This document shows positions 1 through 5,797 of a stretch of DNA of 7,940 nt, piece after piece. Origin of the DNA: Actinomycetes bacterium (GTDB taxonomy: Bacteria; Actinomycetota; Actinomycetes; Streptosporangiales; Streptosporangiaceae). The stretch covers positions 1 to 7,940 of the forward strand of contig JAFACJ010000316.1 of assembly GCA_023425615.1 (NCBI GenBank), given 5' to 3'. The position numbers and the translations under genes are program-made. The first letter of the stretch is position 1. Every line of letters starts with the position of its first letter. A model generated the notes under the pieces. It saw only the letters and a program-made list of their open reading frames with translations, was not told the DNA's origin and searched no databases.

Positions 1-536
1 GTGACATCCCGCTGACCGAGCACGGGCGTGAGCAGGCGGCGGCCGCCGCCAAGGCGCTGGCCGACCGGGGGATCGAGGTGATCGTCTCCTCTCCGCTGCG
101 CCGCGCGCTGGACACCGCCGCGGCGGCGGCCGAGGTCACCGGGGCCGAGGTCAGGGTCGAGGAGGGGTTCCGCGAGACCGACTTCGGCGCCTGGGAGGGC
201 ATGTCCTTCGCCGAGGTCAAGGAGCGCTGGCCCGAGGAGATGGCGGCCTGGCTCGCCGACTCCTCCTGCGCCCCGCCCGGCGGTGAGAGCTTCGCCGAGG
301 TGGCGCGGCGCGTGGCGACGGCCCGCGCCAAGCTGCTGGTCCGCCACCGCCGCAGGACCGTCCTCGTCGTCTCCCATGTGACGCCCATCAAGATCATGGT
401 CCAGCAGGCGCTCGACGCCTCCGACGCCGCCCTGCACCGTCTCCATCTGGACACCGCTTCGCTGTCCACGGTCGACTGGTACGACGACGGGCCCGCCGTC
501 GTCCGCTCCTTCAACGAGACCCACTACCTGCCCTGA
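1..536 (+). CDS. Histidine phosphatase domain, C-terminal part (probable bifunctional RNase H/acid phosphatase), 5' truncated
   Basis: The reading frame is open to the left edge (first full codon at base 3) and stops with TGA at 534-536, leaving 177 visible residues. The visible part begins just after the missing RHG catalytic motif, at DIPLTEHGREQA. It then shows SPLRRALDTA, the acidic ETDFGAWEG segment and VVSHVTPIK, whose His (bases 375-377) is the second catalytic histidine of the phosphoglycerate mutase/CobC superfamily. The combination ETDFGAWEG, PPGGESFAEVARRV, SHVTPIK and a C-terminal STVDWYDDGPAVVRSFN resembles the phosphatase half of actinobacterial Rv2228c-type proteins, in which an RNase HI domain precedes it; this rests on recalled family patterns. 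If so, the RNase H half lies left of the window. A free-standing phosphatase remains possible. It hydrolyses phosphate monoesters through a phosphohistidine intermediate, in the cytoplasm. A strong terminator 21 bases after the stop ends the unit. Confidence 0.85.
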   Translation, partial: DIPLTEHGREQAAAAAKALADRGIEVIVSSPLRRALDTAAAAAEVTGAEVRVEEGFRETDFGAWEGMSFAEVKERWPEEMAAWLADSSCAPPGGESFAEVARRVATARAKLLVRHRRRTVLVVSHVTPIKIMVQQALDASDAALHRLHLDTASLSTVDWYDDGPAVVRSFNETHYLP

Positions 537-557
537 GGCCACGCCTCTCCCGTGTGC

Positions 558-593
558 GCGGAAGCCGATCCCCCGTTCGGCTTCCGCTTTTTT
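558..593 (+). terminator. Intrinsic (Rho-independent) terminator
   Basis: A perfect 10 bp stem, GCGGAAGCCG (558-567) with CGGCTTCCGC (578-587), can be closed by one more A-T pair. The loop is 8-10 nt and a run of six T (588-593) follows directly. It lies 21 bases after the phosphatase stop codon and ends that transcript before the nuclease gene. Confidence 0.93.
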
Positions 594-621
594 CTTGCCG
601 CTCCGTCATGTCAGAAATCTA

Positions 622-650
622 GTGACTTTGCGCTGGGATTCGGTAAAAAT
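622..650 (+). promoter_or_regulatory. Putative promoter of the Mrr-like nuclease gene
   Basis: This is an AT-rich island in a very GC-rich window, between the terminator and the TTG start at 680. A possible -35 GTGACT (622-627, four of six matches to TTGACA) is separated by 16 bases from TAAAAAT (644-650), a rough -10. The implied leader is about 20-25 bases. The match is imperfect, so the exact hexamers are uncertain. The AT-rich composition and position are the stronger arguments. Confidence 0.4.
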
Positions 651-669
651 AAATCACCGTACGGATCCC

Positions 670-674
670 GGAGG
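670..674 (+). promoter_or_regulatory. Ribosome binding site fixing the TTG start at 680
   Basis: A GGAGG motif ends five bases before a TTG codon. No ATG or GTG with comparable spacing begins this frame nearby, so the strong Shine-Dalgarno decides in favour of the rare TTG start. Confidence 0.75.
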
Positions 675-679
675 CACGT

Positions 680-1306
680 TTGGCGAGACGCCGGTCCCGG
701 AAGAGGAAGAAAGACGACGCGCTGGGCGGTCTGTTCCTCGCCCTCATCGCGTTCGGCCTCGCCTTCGCGGGGCTCTCGGCCCTCGTGGACACCGCGCGGG
801 CGCACCCGGCGGCCTCCGTGCTCGTCCTGGTGCTCGTGGCGGCGGTCGCGGTCGCGGCCGGCACCCTGTGGTGGCGTGCCCGCACCCGCCGTCTGGCGCT
901 GGAGGCGGCCCGCGCCCGCGAGATCGCCGTCTACCACCGGATGACGCCCCGCCAGTTCGAGGAGGCACTCGCCTATCTGTGCCGCCGCGACGGCTGCTCG
1001 GGGGTCAAGGTGGTCGGCGGCGCCGGCGACCTGGGCGCCGACGTGATCGCCACGACCCCTCACGGCCGCCGCCTGGTCATCCAGGCCAAGCGCTACCGCA
1101 CCACCAGCAAGGTGAGCGGCCCCGACCTCCAGAAGTTCGGCGGCACCTGCTACGCCGTCCACCAGGCCGCCGTCGCCGCCGTGGTGACCACCTCGTCCTT
1201 CACCGCCCAGGCCCGCGACTACGCCGCCCACATGAACATCCGCCTCTACGGCAACGACTCCCTGGCCGCCTGGGCCTCCCAGACGGGCCCGCCCCCCTGG
1301 GACTGA
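680..1306 (+). CDS. Membrane-anchored Mrr-like restriction endonuclease family protein
   Basis: This 208-residue protein starts at TTG behind a GGAGG site. The N-terminus is very basic (ARRRSRKRKK). Two hydrophobic segments follow, at about residues 15-36 and 44-65, separated by a short loop, so the protein is probably inserted as a hairpin with both ends in the cytoplasm. From residue 88 the sequence fits the Mrr catalytic fold: MTPRQFEEALAYL with Glu94/95, GGAGDLGADV with catalytic Asp121, and the QAK motif with Gln135 and Lys137, followed by GPDLQKFGG. These are the acidic, D and QxK positions of PD-(D/E)XK nucleases that cut, often modified, DNA. The family often joins Mrr to membrane segments in actinomycetes, with unknown biological targets. 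No methyltransferase or specificity subunit lies beside it, so a classical restriction-modification role is not supported. The gene is monocistronic and convergent with the large LRR-WD40 gene. Confidence 0.88.
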   Translation: MARRRSRKRKKDDALGGLFLALIAFGLAFAGLSALVDTARAHPAASVLVLVLVAAVAVAAGTLWWRARTRRLALEAARAREIAVYHRMTPRQFEEALAYLCRRDGCSGVKVVGGAGDLGADVIATTPHGRRLVIQAKRYRTTSKVSGPDLQKFGGTCYAVHQAAVAAVVTTSSFTAQARDYAAHMNIRLYGNDSLAAWASQTGPPPWD

Positions 1307-1312
1307 CCGGGA

Positions 1313-1340
1313 AGACGGCAACGCCCCGCGAGGGCCGTCT
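1313..1340. terminator. Candidate bidirectional hairpin between convergent genes
   Basis: AGACGGC (1313-1319) pairs perfectly with GCCGTCT (1334-1340). Alternatively a 6 bp outer stem encloses CCC-GCGA-GGG with a GNRA loop. It sits in the 42 bp between two convergent stop codons. There is no T-run on either side, so it is at best a weak or U-less terminator. Confidence 0.4.
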
Positions 1341-1348
1341 CCTCCGGA

Positions 1349-4300
1349 TCAGCGCGCCTCGGCGCCCCGTGGCTCCGGACGGCGGGTCCACAGCAGGGCC
1401 GCCCCGTCGTTGCCGGCGGTGGCCAGCACCCGGCCGTCGGGGGAGAAGGCGAGGGCGTTGATCCTCGCACCTCCGGCGAGCGGCGCCCCCACGGCCGTGC
1501 CGGTGGCGAGATCCAGGAAGTGGACGGCTCCGTCGCCGGTGGCGACGGCGATCAGGCTCCCGTCGGGGTGGAAGGCCAGGACGTCGATGTGGTGCTCCCG
1601 CCCGGCGGACAGAGGGGAGCCGACGCGTTCACCGGTGAGCACGTCCCACAGGTGCACGCCCTTGTCACGATCGATGGCCAGCAGGCTCCCGTCGGGATGG
1701 AAGGCCATCGCCCCGGTGGGCAGGGGACCGCAGGCGAACGTACGGGTGGCCGTGTCCCAGAGCCGGACGGCGTCGGCGTCGGCGACGGCGAGCAGACGGC
1801 CGCCGGGCTGGAAGGCGATCTGCCGGATATCGCCGCCGAGGGCCGAGAAGCAGTCGAGAAGCTCTCCGGTGGAGGTGTCCCACAGCCACACCGTGCCCGT
1901 CCGGTCGCCCTCGTAGAAGTCGGTGGTGGCCAGCAGTCGGCCTCCGGGCTGGAAGGCGAGGTGAGGGCAAGGGAAGGCGTCGGTGAGGCAGTGCCCGGCC
2001 AGGGGAGGGCAGACGGGTTCACCGGTGTCGGCGTCGCGCACCAGCACCGTCCCGCCCTTGTCGGCGGTGGCCAGAAGGCGTCCGTCCGGGTGGAAGACCA
2101 GCGAGACGACGTCCTCGGAGACGGGGGAGCCGAGCGGGCCGCCGGTGGTCGGATCCCAGAAGCATGGCGCCTCGTCGTAGGGGACAGTGGCCAGCGCCCC
2201 GTCGTCGGGCCGGAAGGCCAGCTCCCAGACCTGGCGGAGGTGGCCGAGGAGCGGGGCTCCGACGGGGGGATAGGTCGTCCATAGGCGGATCTCGTTGGTG
2301 TCCCCGACCAGGGCGAGTATCCGCCCACTGGGGTGGAAGGCCACCGCGTAGGGGTAGGTGGGCTCACCGGAAGGGCCCCATCCGGGGGCCAGGCTCAGTC
2401 CGCTGACCGGATCCCACAACCGCAGGGTGCTGGAGCGGTGATAGCGGCTTCCGATGACCAGCAGTTGGCCTTCGGGGTGGAAGTCGAGCACGTAGATGAT
2501 TTCGGGGGAGGAGAAGGCGGCGACGAGTTCACCGGTGCCGACGTCCCGTAGCCGTACGGTGCGGGGCCTCCCGGACCTGTCGTCGTCCTCGATGGTGGCG
2601 AGGAGGCGGGCGTCCGGGTCGAAGACGCCTCGGGTGACGTAGCCGGGACGGTCGGCGAGAAGACGGGTGGCGTGCTCTCCGGTGGAGATGTCCCACAGGT
2701 GCACCGCCTCGCCGTCGGCCACGGCCAGCGTCCTCCCATCGGGACGGAAGGCCAGGGCGTGGACTTCCTTGGAGCCGGGGAAGGACGTGACGGGTTCGCC
2801 GGTGGCCGGATCCCACACGTGTACTTCTCCGCCGGTGCAGGCGGCGGCCAGCAGGCGCCCGTCAGGATGGAAGGCCATCTGCGTCACGCCGCTGTGCTCG
2901 GTGGGCAGGACGCGGACGGGGTCACCGGTGATCGTGTCCCAGAACCGCACCGCCGGGTCGTCGCTGCTGGCACCGGCCAGCAGGTGCCCGTGCGGGTGGA
3001 AGGCCAGGCGTATCCGCCCTTTGGCGAGGCCGGTGAAGGGGGCGGTGGTGGCCTGTCCGGTGGTCGCGTCCCAGAGCTGCACCTCCCCGTCCCCGTCGTA
3101 GGCACCGGCGATGAGACGTCCGTCCGGGTGGAAGACGAGTTCGGGGACATAGCCGTAGGTCGGGATGCGTCCCTTCTTCAGGAACTCATACCGTCCGATG
3201 GCGGGATCCAGCAGCCGCGTCGCCGGGTCGGACACGCCCTCACTGCGTCCGGTAAGGGGGTCACCGCCCAAGGGGAGATACAGGCCGTCCGCCACGGTGC
3301 GTTCGGGGGAGACCTCATAGGCGGCCGTCCATAGGGGACGCACTTGTTCGGGGTCGCCGTCCAACGCGCGGACAAGGTGCTCGACCTGCCGCCAGCTCGG
3401 CAGGAACGGGCAGTGCAACACCGTGTGCACGGTGCTGCGGTTCATCGTTCCCGTCTCACCGAGCCGTTCGTCGATCCGCGAGGCGAGCTCCCGCATGCTC
3501 GGCCGGCCGCCGTCGCGGTGCAGTTCCCGCAGCCGCAGGCTGAGCACGTACAGGGCGCGTTCGGCCTCGGAGAGGTGCTTCAGACGCTCGGGGAAGGAGC
3601 CCAACGGGTTGCCGCGCACGTTGAGCCAGGTGAGAGATGGGAGGTCGCGCACCGTTTCGGGGAAGGAGGTGAGCTGGTTGTCGCTCACGTCCAGCGAAGT
3701 GAGGGCGGTGAGCGATGCCATCGAGTCGGGCAGCGCGGTCAACTGGTTGCCGCCGAGTTTCAAGATGGACAGCGAGGATGCGTTCCCCAGTGAGTCGGGC
3801 AGGGCGGTCAGGCGGTTGCCGTTCAGGTAGAGCTCGGTGAGCGAGGGCGCGTTCCCCAGGTCCTCGGGCAGCGCGGTGAGCCGGTTGCCGTCGGCCGAGA
3901 GGACCATGAGGGAGGGCAGCGATGCCATCGAGTCGGGCAGGGCGGTCAGCCGGTTGTTCGTCACGTCGCACCTGAGCAGGCCGGTCAGATTCCCCATCGA
4001 CTCGGGGAGGGCTTCTAGCGCGTTGTTCTGGAGGTAGAGCCAGATGATGCCGGTGAGTCCTTCCACGGCTTCGGGTAGCGCGGTCAGCCGGTTGTCCTCC
4101 AGGTACAGGGTGCTCAGCTCGGGGAACCGGCCGAAGGACGACGGCAGGTGGGTGAGCCGGTTGGCGGTCAGGGAGAGCCTGCTGAGACCTGACAGCTCTC
4201 CGAAGGACTCGGGCAGCGTGGTGAGCCGGTTGTCCTTCAGGGAGAGCCAGCTGAGTGAGGAGAGGCCGCCCACCGTCTCGGGCAGCGCGGTCAGCGCGTT

Positions 4301-5245
4301 GCCGTTGAGGTCGAGCCGGGTGAGGCGGCTGAGGTTCCCCAGTGAGTCGGGCAGTTCGGTCAGCCGGTTGTCGTCGAGAAGGAGTTCGGTGAGGCCGGTG
4401 AGGTTCCCGAGGGACTCCGGCAGCGAGGTCAGCCGGTTGCGCGTCAGGGTGAGGCGGGTGAGGCGGGTGAGGTTCCCGAGGGACTCGGGGAGCCGTTCCA
4501 GCTCGTTGTGCCAGAGGGGGAGGGCGGTGAGGCGGGTGAGGTTCCCGAGGGATTCGGGGAGCCGGGTCAGCCGGTTCTGCGCCAGGCGGAGTTCGGTGAG
4601 GGCGGTGAGGCGGCCGAGGGAGTCCGGGATCCGTTTCAGCTTGTTGAGCTGGAGGTCGAGGACGGCGAGCGCGGTGAGGTTCCCGAAGGACTCGGGCAGC
4701 GCCCTCACCTGGTTCTTCGCCAGCTGAAGGGAGGTGAGGGCGGTGAGGTTCCCCAGGGACTCGGGGAGCCGGGTCAGCCGGTTGCTGTCGAGGTCGAGCC
4801 GGGTGAGGCGGCTGAGGTCTCCCAGCGAGTCGGGCAGTTCGGTCAGCCGGTTGTCGTCCAGGTGGAGTTCGGTGAGGGCGGTGAGGCGGCCGAGGGAGTC
4901 GGGCAGCGCCATCAGCCGGTTGTGCGCGAGGTCCAGTTCGGTGAGGGCGGTGAGGTTCCCCAGTGGCTCTGGGAACAGGGCCAGCATGTTGCGGCTCAGG
5001 TCGAGCCGGGTGAGCCCGGTGAGGCGGCCCAGCGACTCCGGCAGGGAGGTCAGGAGGTTGCCGCGCAGCCGGAGCCCGGTCAGATGGGTGAGCTCCGCGA
5101 GCGACTCGGGCAGCATTCCCAGCCGCAGATCGGACAGGTCGAGCACCGCGGTCTTCTCCCGGAGGCACGCGGCGATCCGCGCCTCGGCCTTCTCCCGACC
5201 GTCACCGAATCCCCGCAAGCGCCCTCCCCGGAACGTCCCTCCCAT
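1349..5245 (-). CDS. LRR–HTH–WD40 multidomain protein (23 leucine-rich repeats, HTH, 14 WD40 blades)
   Basis: A 1298-residue protein of unknown role, probably a cytoplasmic protein-binding scaffold or sensor. Residues 32-558 hold 23 leucine-rich repeats of 23 residues (the first has 21), of the bacterial type LxxLxLxxNxLxxLP. Residues about 569-642 form a helix-turn-helix segment (RPSMRELASRI, NRSTVHTVL, LPSWRQVEHLVRALDGDP) like that at the N-terminus of actinobacterial STAND/WD40 proteins. Residues 700-1298 give 14 WD40 blades with repeated AFHPDGRLLA and WD endings, enough for two seven-bladed propellers. No NTPase, signal peptide, membrane segment or enzyme motif is visible. The ATG at 5243-5245 lacks a good Shine-Dalgarno. 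An in-frame TTG at 5216-5218, preceded by GGAGG (5223-5227), is an alternative and loses only nine residues. The PPOX gene ends 51 bases upstream. Domain calls are firm; function is unknown. Confidence 0.93.
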   Translation of the reverse strand: MGGTFRGGRLRGFGDGREKAEARIAACLREKTAVLDLSDLRLGMLPESLAELTHLTGLRLRGNLLTSLPESLGRLTGLTRLDLSRNMLALFPEPLGNLTALTELDLAHNRLMALPDSLGRLTALTELHLDDNRLTELPDSLGDLSRLTRLDLDSNRLTRLPESLGNLTALTSLQLAKNQVRALPESFGNLTALAVLDLQLNKLKRIPDSLGRLTALTELRLAQNRLTRLPESLGNLTRLTALPLWHNELERLPESLGNLTRLTRLTLTRNRLTSLPESLGNLTGLTELLLDDNRLTELPDSLGNLSRLTRLDLNGNALTALPETVGGLSSLSWLSLKDNRLTTLPESFGELSGLSRLSLTANRLTHLPSSFGRFPELSTLYLEDNRLTALPEAVEGLTGIIWLYLQNNALEALPESMGNLTGLLRCDVTNNRLTALPDSMASLPSLMVLSADGNRLTALPEDLGNAPSLTELYLNGNRLTALPDSLGNASSLSILKLGGNQLTALPDSMASLTALTSLDVSDNQLTSFPETVRDLPSLTWLNVRGNPLGSFPERLKHLSEAERALYVLSLRLRELHRDGGRPSMRELASRIDERLGETGTMNRSTVHTVLHCPFLPSWRQVEHLVRALDGDPEQVRPLWTAAYEVSPERTVADGLYLPLGGDPLTGRSEGVSDPATRLLDPAIGRYEFLKKGRIPTYGYVPELVFHPDGRLIAGAYDGDGEVQLWDATTGQATTAPFTGLAKGRIRLAFHPHGHLLAGASSDDPAVRFWDTITGDPVRVLPTEHSGVTQMAFHPDGRLLAAACTGGEVHVWDPATGEPVTSFPGSKEVHALAFRPDGRTLAVADGEAVHLWDISTGEHATRLLADRPGYVTRGVFDPDARLLATIEDDDRSGRPRTVRLRDVGTGELVAAFSSPEIIYVLDFHPEGQLLVIGSRYHRSSTLRLWDPVSGLSLAPGWGPSGEPTYPYAVAFHPSGRILALVGDTNEIRLWTTYPPVGAPLLGHLRQVWELAFRPDDGALATVPYDEAPCFWDPTTGGPLGSPVSEDVVSLVFHPDGRLLATADKGGTVLVRDADTGEPVCPPLAGHCLTDAFPCPHLAFQPGGRLLATTDFYEGDRTGTVWLWDTSTGELLDCFSALGGDIRQIAFQPGGRLLAVADADAVRLWDTATRTFACGPLPTGAMAFHPDGSLLAIDRDKGVHLWDVLTGERVGSPLSAGREHHIDVLAFHPDGSLIAVATGDGAVHFLDLATGTAVGAPLAGGARINALAFSPDGRVLATAGNDGAALLWTRRPEPRGAEAR
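1352..3148 (-). repeat. Coding WD40 array, 14 blades (two predicted seven-bladed propellers)
   Basis: Residues 700-1298 divide without remainder into 14 units of 37-49 residues. The unit starts are at residues 700, 744, 787, 828, 870, 917, 966, 1006, 1046, 1095, 1140, 1179, 1220 and 1262. Each carries a (V/A)FxPxG core, and nearly all end in a WD-like pair. Blades 5 and 9 have RD, 13 has LD, and 7 and 14 have WT. The protein ends 12 residues after the last WT. Confidence 0.93.
3320..3541 (-). other. Internal helix-turn-helix domain region of the LRR–WD40 protein
   Basis: Residues about 569-642 include MRELASRIDERLG, MNRSTVHTVLHCPFLPSW and VEHLVRALDGDPEQVRPLW. The order (RELA helix, sSTVH recognition helix, LPSW, then a VRALDGDP helix) matches the Xre-like helix-turn-helix usually found at the start of actinobacterial WD40 or nSTAND proteins. 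Here it sits in the middle, between two repeat domains. DNA binding is not demonstrated by sequence alone. Confidence 0.75.
3572..5152 (-). repeat. Coding leucine-rich repeat array, 23 units of about 69 bp
   Basis: This DNA encodes residues 32-558 of the large protein. Units after the first have exactly 23 codons, with no indels between them. Most units carry LTxLxLxxNxLTxLP and begin TAL, TGL, TRL or SRL; the later units (from about the 14th) shift to SSL/PSL starts and are more diverged. Two 70-base blocks, 4308-4377 and 4791-4860, differ at only four positions and lie exactly seven units (483 bp) apart. Confidence 0.95.
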
Positions 5246-5296
5246 GTGATCACTGGGACGCTCCGCGGGGCCCGCCGGTTCTCCGGATCTCCGCCG

Positions 5297-5728
5297 TCAG
5301 CCGAGCCTGGCGCCGTACACGTGGTCGACCGTCATCACCATGAGCACCCGGCGGTCGGAGACCATCACCGCCCGGTACTCGTCCCAGTCCGGGTGCTCCC
5401 CGGCGGCGCGGCGGTAGTAGTCGACCAGCGCCTGGACCTCGGGCCCGTGGGGGTCGGCGCCCGGCCCGGTGAGCGTCGCGACGCCCTCGGCGGTGGCCCA
5501 CGCGCGCCCGTCGGGGGCGGTGACCTCCAGCGTGGCGCGCGGATCCCGCCGCAGGTTCGCCGTCTTGGCGCGTCCCTCGGTCATCGACACATAGAGGAGT
5601 TCGGCCTCCCGGTCGTAGAAGGGCAGGACAGGGGAGAGCTGGGGGCGGCCGTCGGACTTGATCGTCGCCAGGACGCCGAGACGGCTTTCGGCGAGCAGGG
5701 CACGCGGGTCGAAGGGCACGGCGTTCAC
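5297..5728 (-). CDS. PPOX-class flavin/F420-dependent oxidoreductase, Rv1155-like
   Basis: This 143-residue protein has the split-barrel flavin-binding fold of the pyridoxamine 5'-phosphate oxidase superfamily. GVLATIKSDGRPQLSPV (residues 18-34), GRAKTANLRRDPRATLEV (52-69) and GEHPDWDEYRAVMVSDRRVL (110-129), ending in DHVYG, closely resemble mycobacterial Rv1155. Members of that group bind deazaflavin F420 and reduce small substrates, so F420 rather than FMN is the likelier cofactor. This is family knowledge; the substrate is unknown. Length fits the family (about 140-150 residues). The start is GTG at 5726-5728, with GGAGG (5734-5738) five bases upstream. A promoter-like box and a tandem repeat lie just before it. 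The large LRR-WD40 gene follows after 51 bases on the same strand and may receive read-through. Confidence 0.9.
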   Translation of the reverse strand: MNAVPFDPRALLAESRLGVLATIKSDGRPQLSPVLPFYDREAELLYVSMTEGRAKTANLRRDPRATLEVTAPDGRAWATAEGVATLTGPGADPHGPEVQALVDYYRRAAGEHPDWDEYRAVMVSDRRVLMVMTVDHVYGARLG

Positions 5729-5733
5729 GGCGT

Positions 5734-5738
5734 CCTCC
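5734..5738 (-). promoter_or_regulatory. Ribosome binding site of the PPOX gene
   Basis: On the minus strand this reads GGAGG, within CGGGAGGACGCC. It lies five bases before the GTG start and so supports that start codon. Confidence 0.75.
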
Positions 5739-5767
5739 CGAACTCGATGATCATGGCGGATGAGGCA

Positions 5768-5776
5768 ACGCTAACA
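5768..5776 (-). promoter_or_regulatory. Putative extended -10 element of the PPOX gene
   Basis: The minus strand reads TGTTAGCGT, fitting the extended -10 pattern TGn-TAnnnT with TAGCGT as the hexamer (5768-5773). The implied leader is about 30-35 bases, long enough for the Shine-Dalgarno. There is no good -35 at 17 bases; TGAACG or CTGAAC matches three of six positions. Confidence 0.4.
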
Positions 5777-5797
5777 CCGTTCAGCCGGACCGTTCAG
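5777..5797 (-). repeat. Tandem 8 bp direct repeat, possible operator
   Basis: CCGTTCAG occurs at 5777-5784 and 5790-5797 (CTGAACGG on the minus strand), 13 bp apart. The distal copy overlaps the stop codon of the upstream beta-helix gene and the -35 region of the PPOX promoter. The proximal copy lies in the spacer beside the extended -10. Confidence 0.5.

Noticed and set aside
595..1461. Plus-strand frame of 288 codons overlapping the nuclease gene
   Set aside because: The translation is Arg/Pro/Gly-rich and featureless, while the 680-1306 frame carries transmembrane segments, Mrr motifs and a strong ribosome binding site.
3572..5152. Regular repeats as a possible CRISPR array or satellite
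   Set aside because: The period is 69 bp without alternating conserved and unique parts, and it keeps frame, encoding a clear leucine-rich consensus.
3456..5168. Minus-strand alternative frame of 570 codons within the LRR region
   Set aside because: It is a same-strand frame shadow of the LRR array, dominated by Pro/Arg/His with no LRR consensus. The real frame has regular 23-residue repeats.
5246..5253. Perfect palindrome GTGATCAC just upstream of the LRR–WD40 gene start
   Set aside because: An 8 bp palindrome is likely by chance in 8 kb; it is not repeated in the other promoters and has no spacing to a visible promoter.
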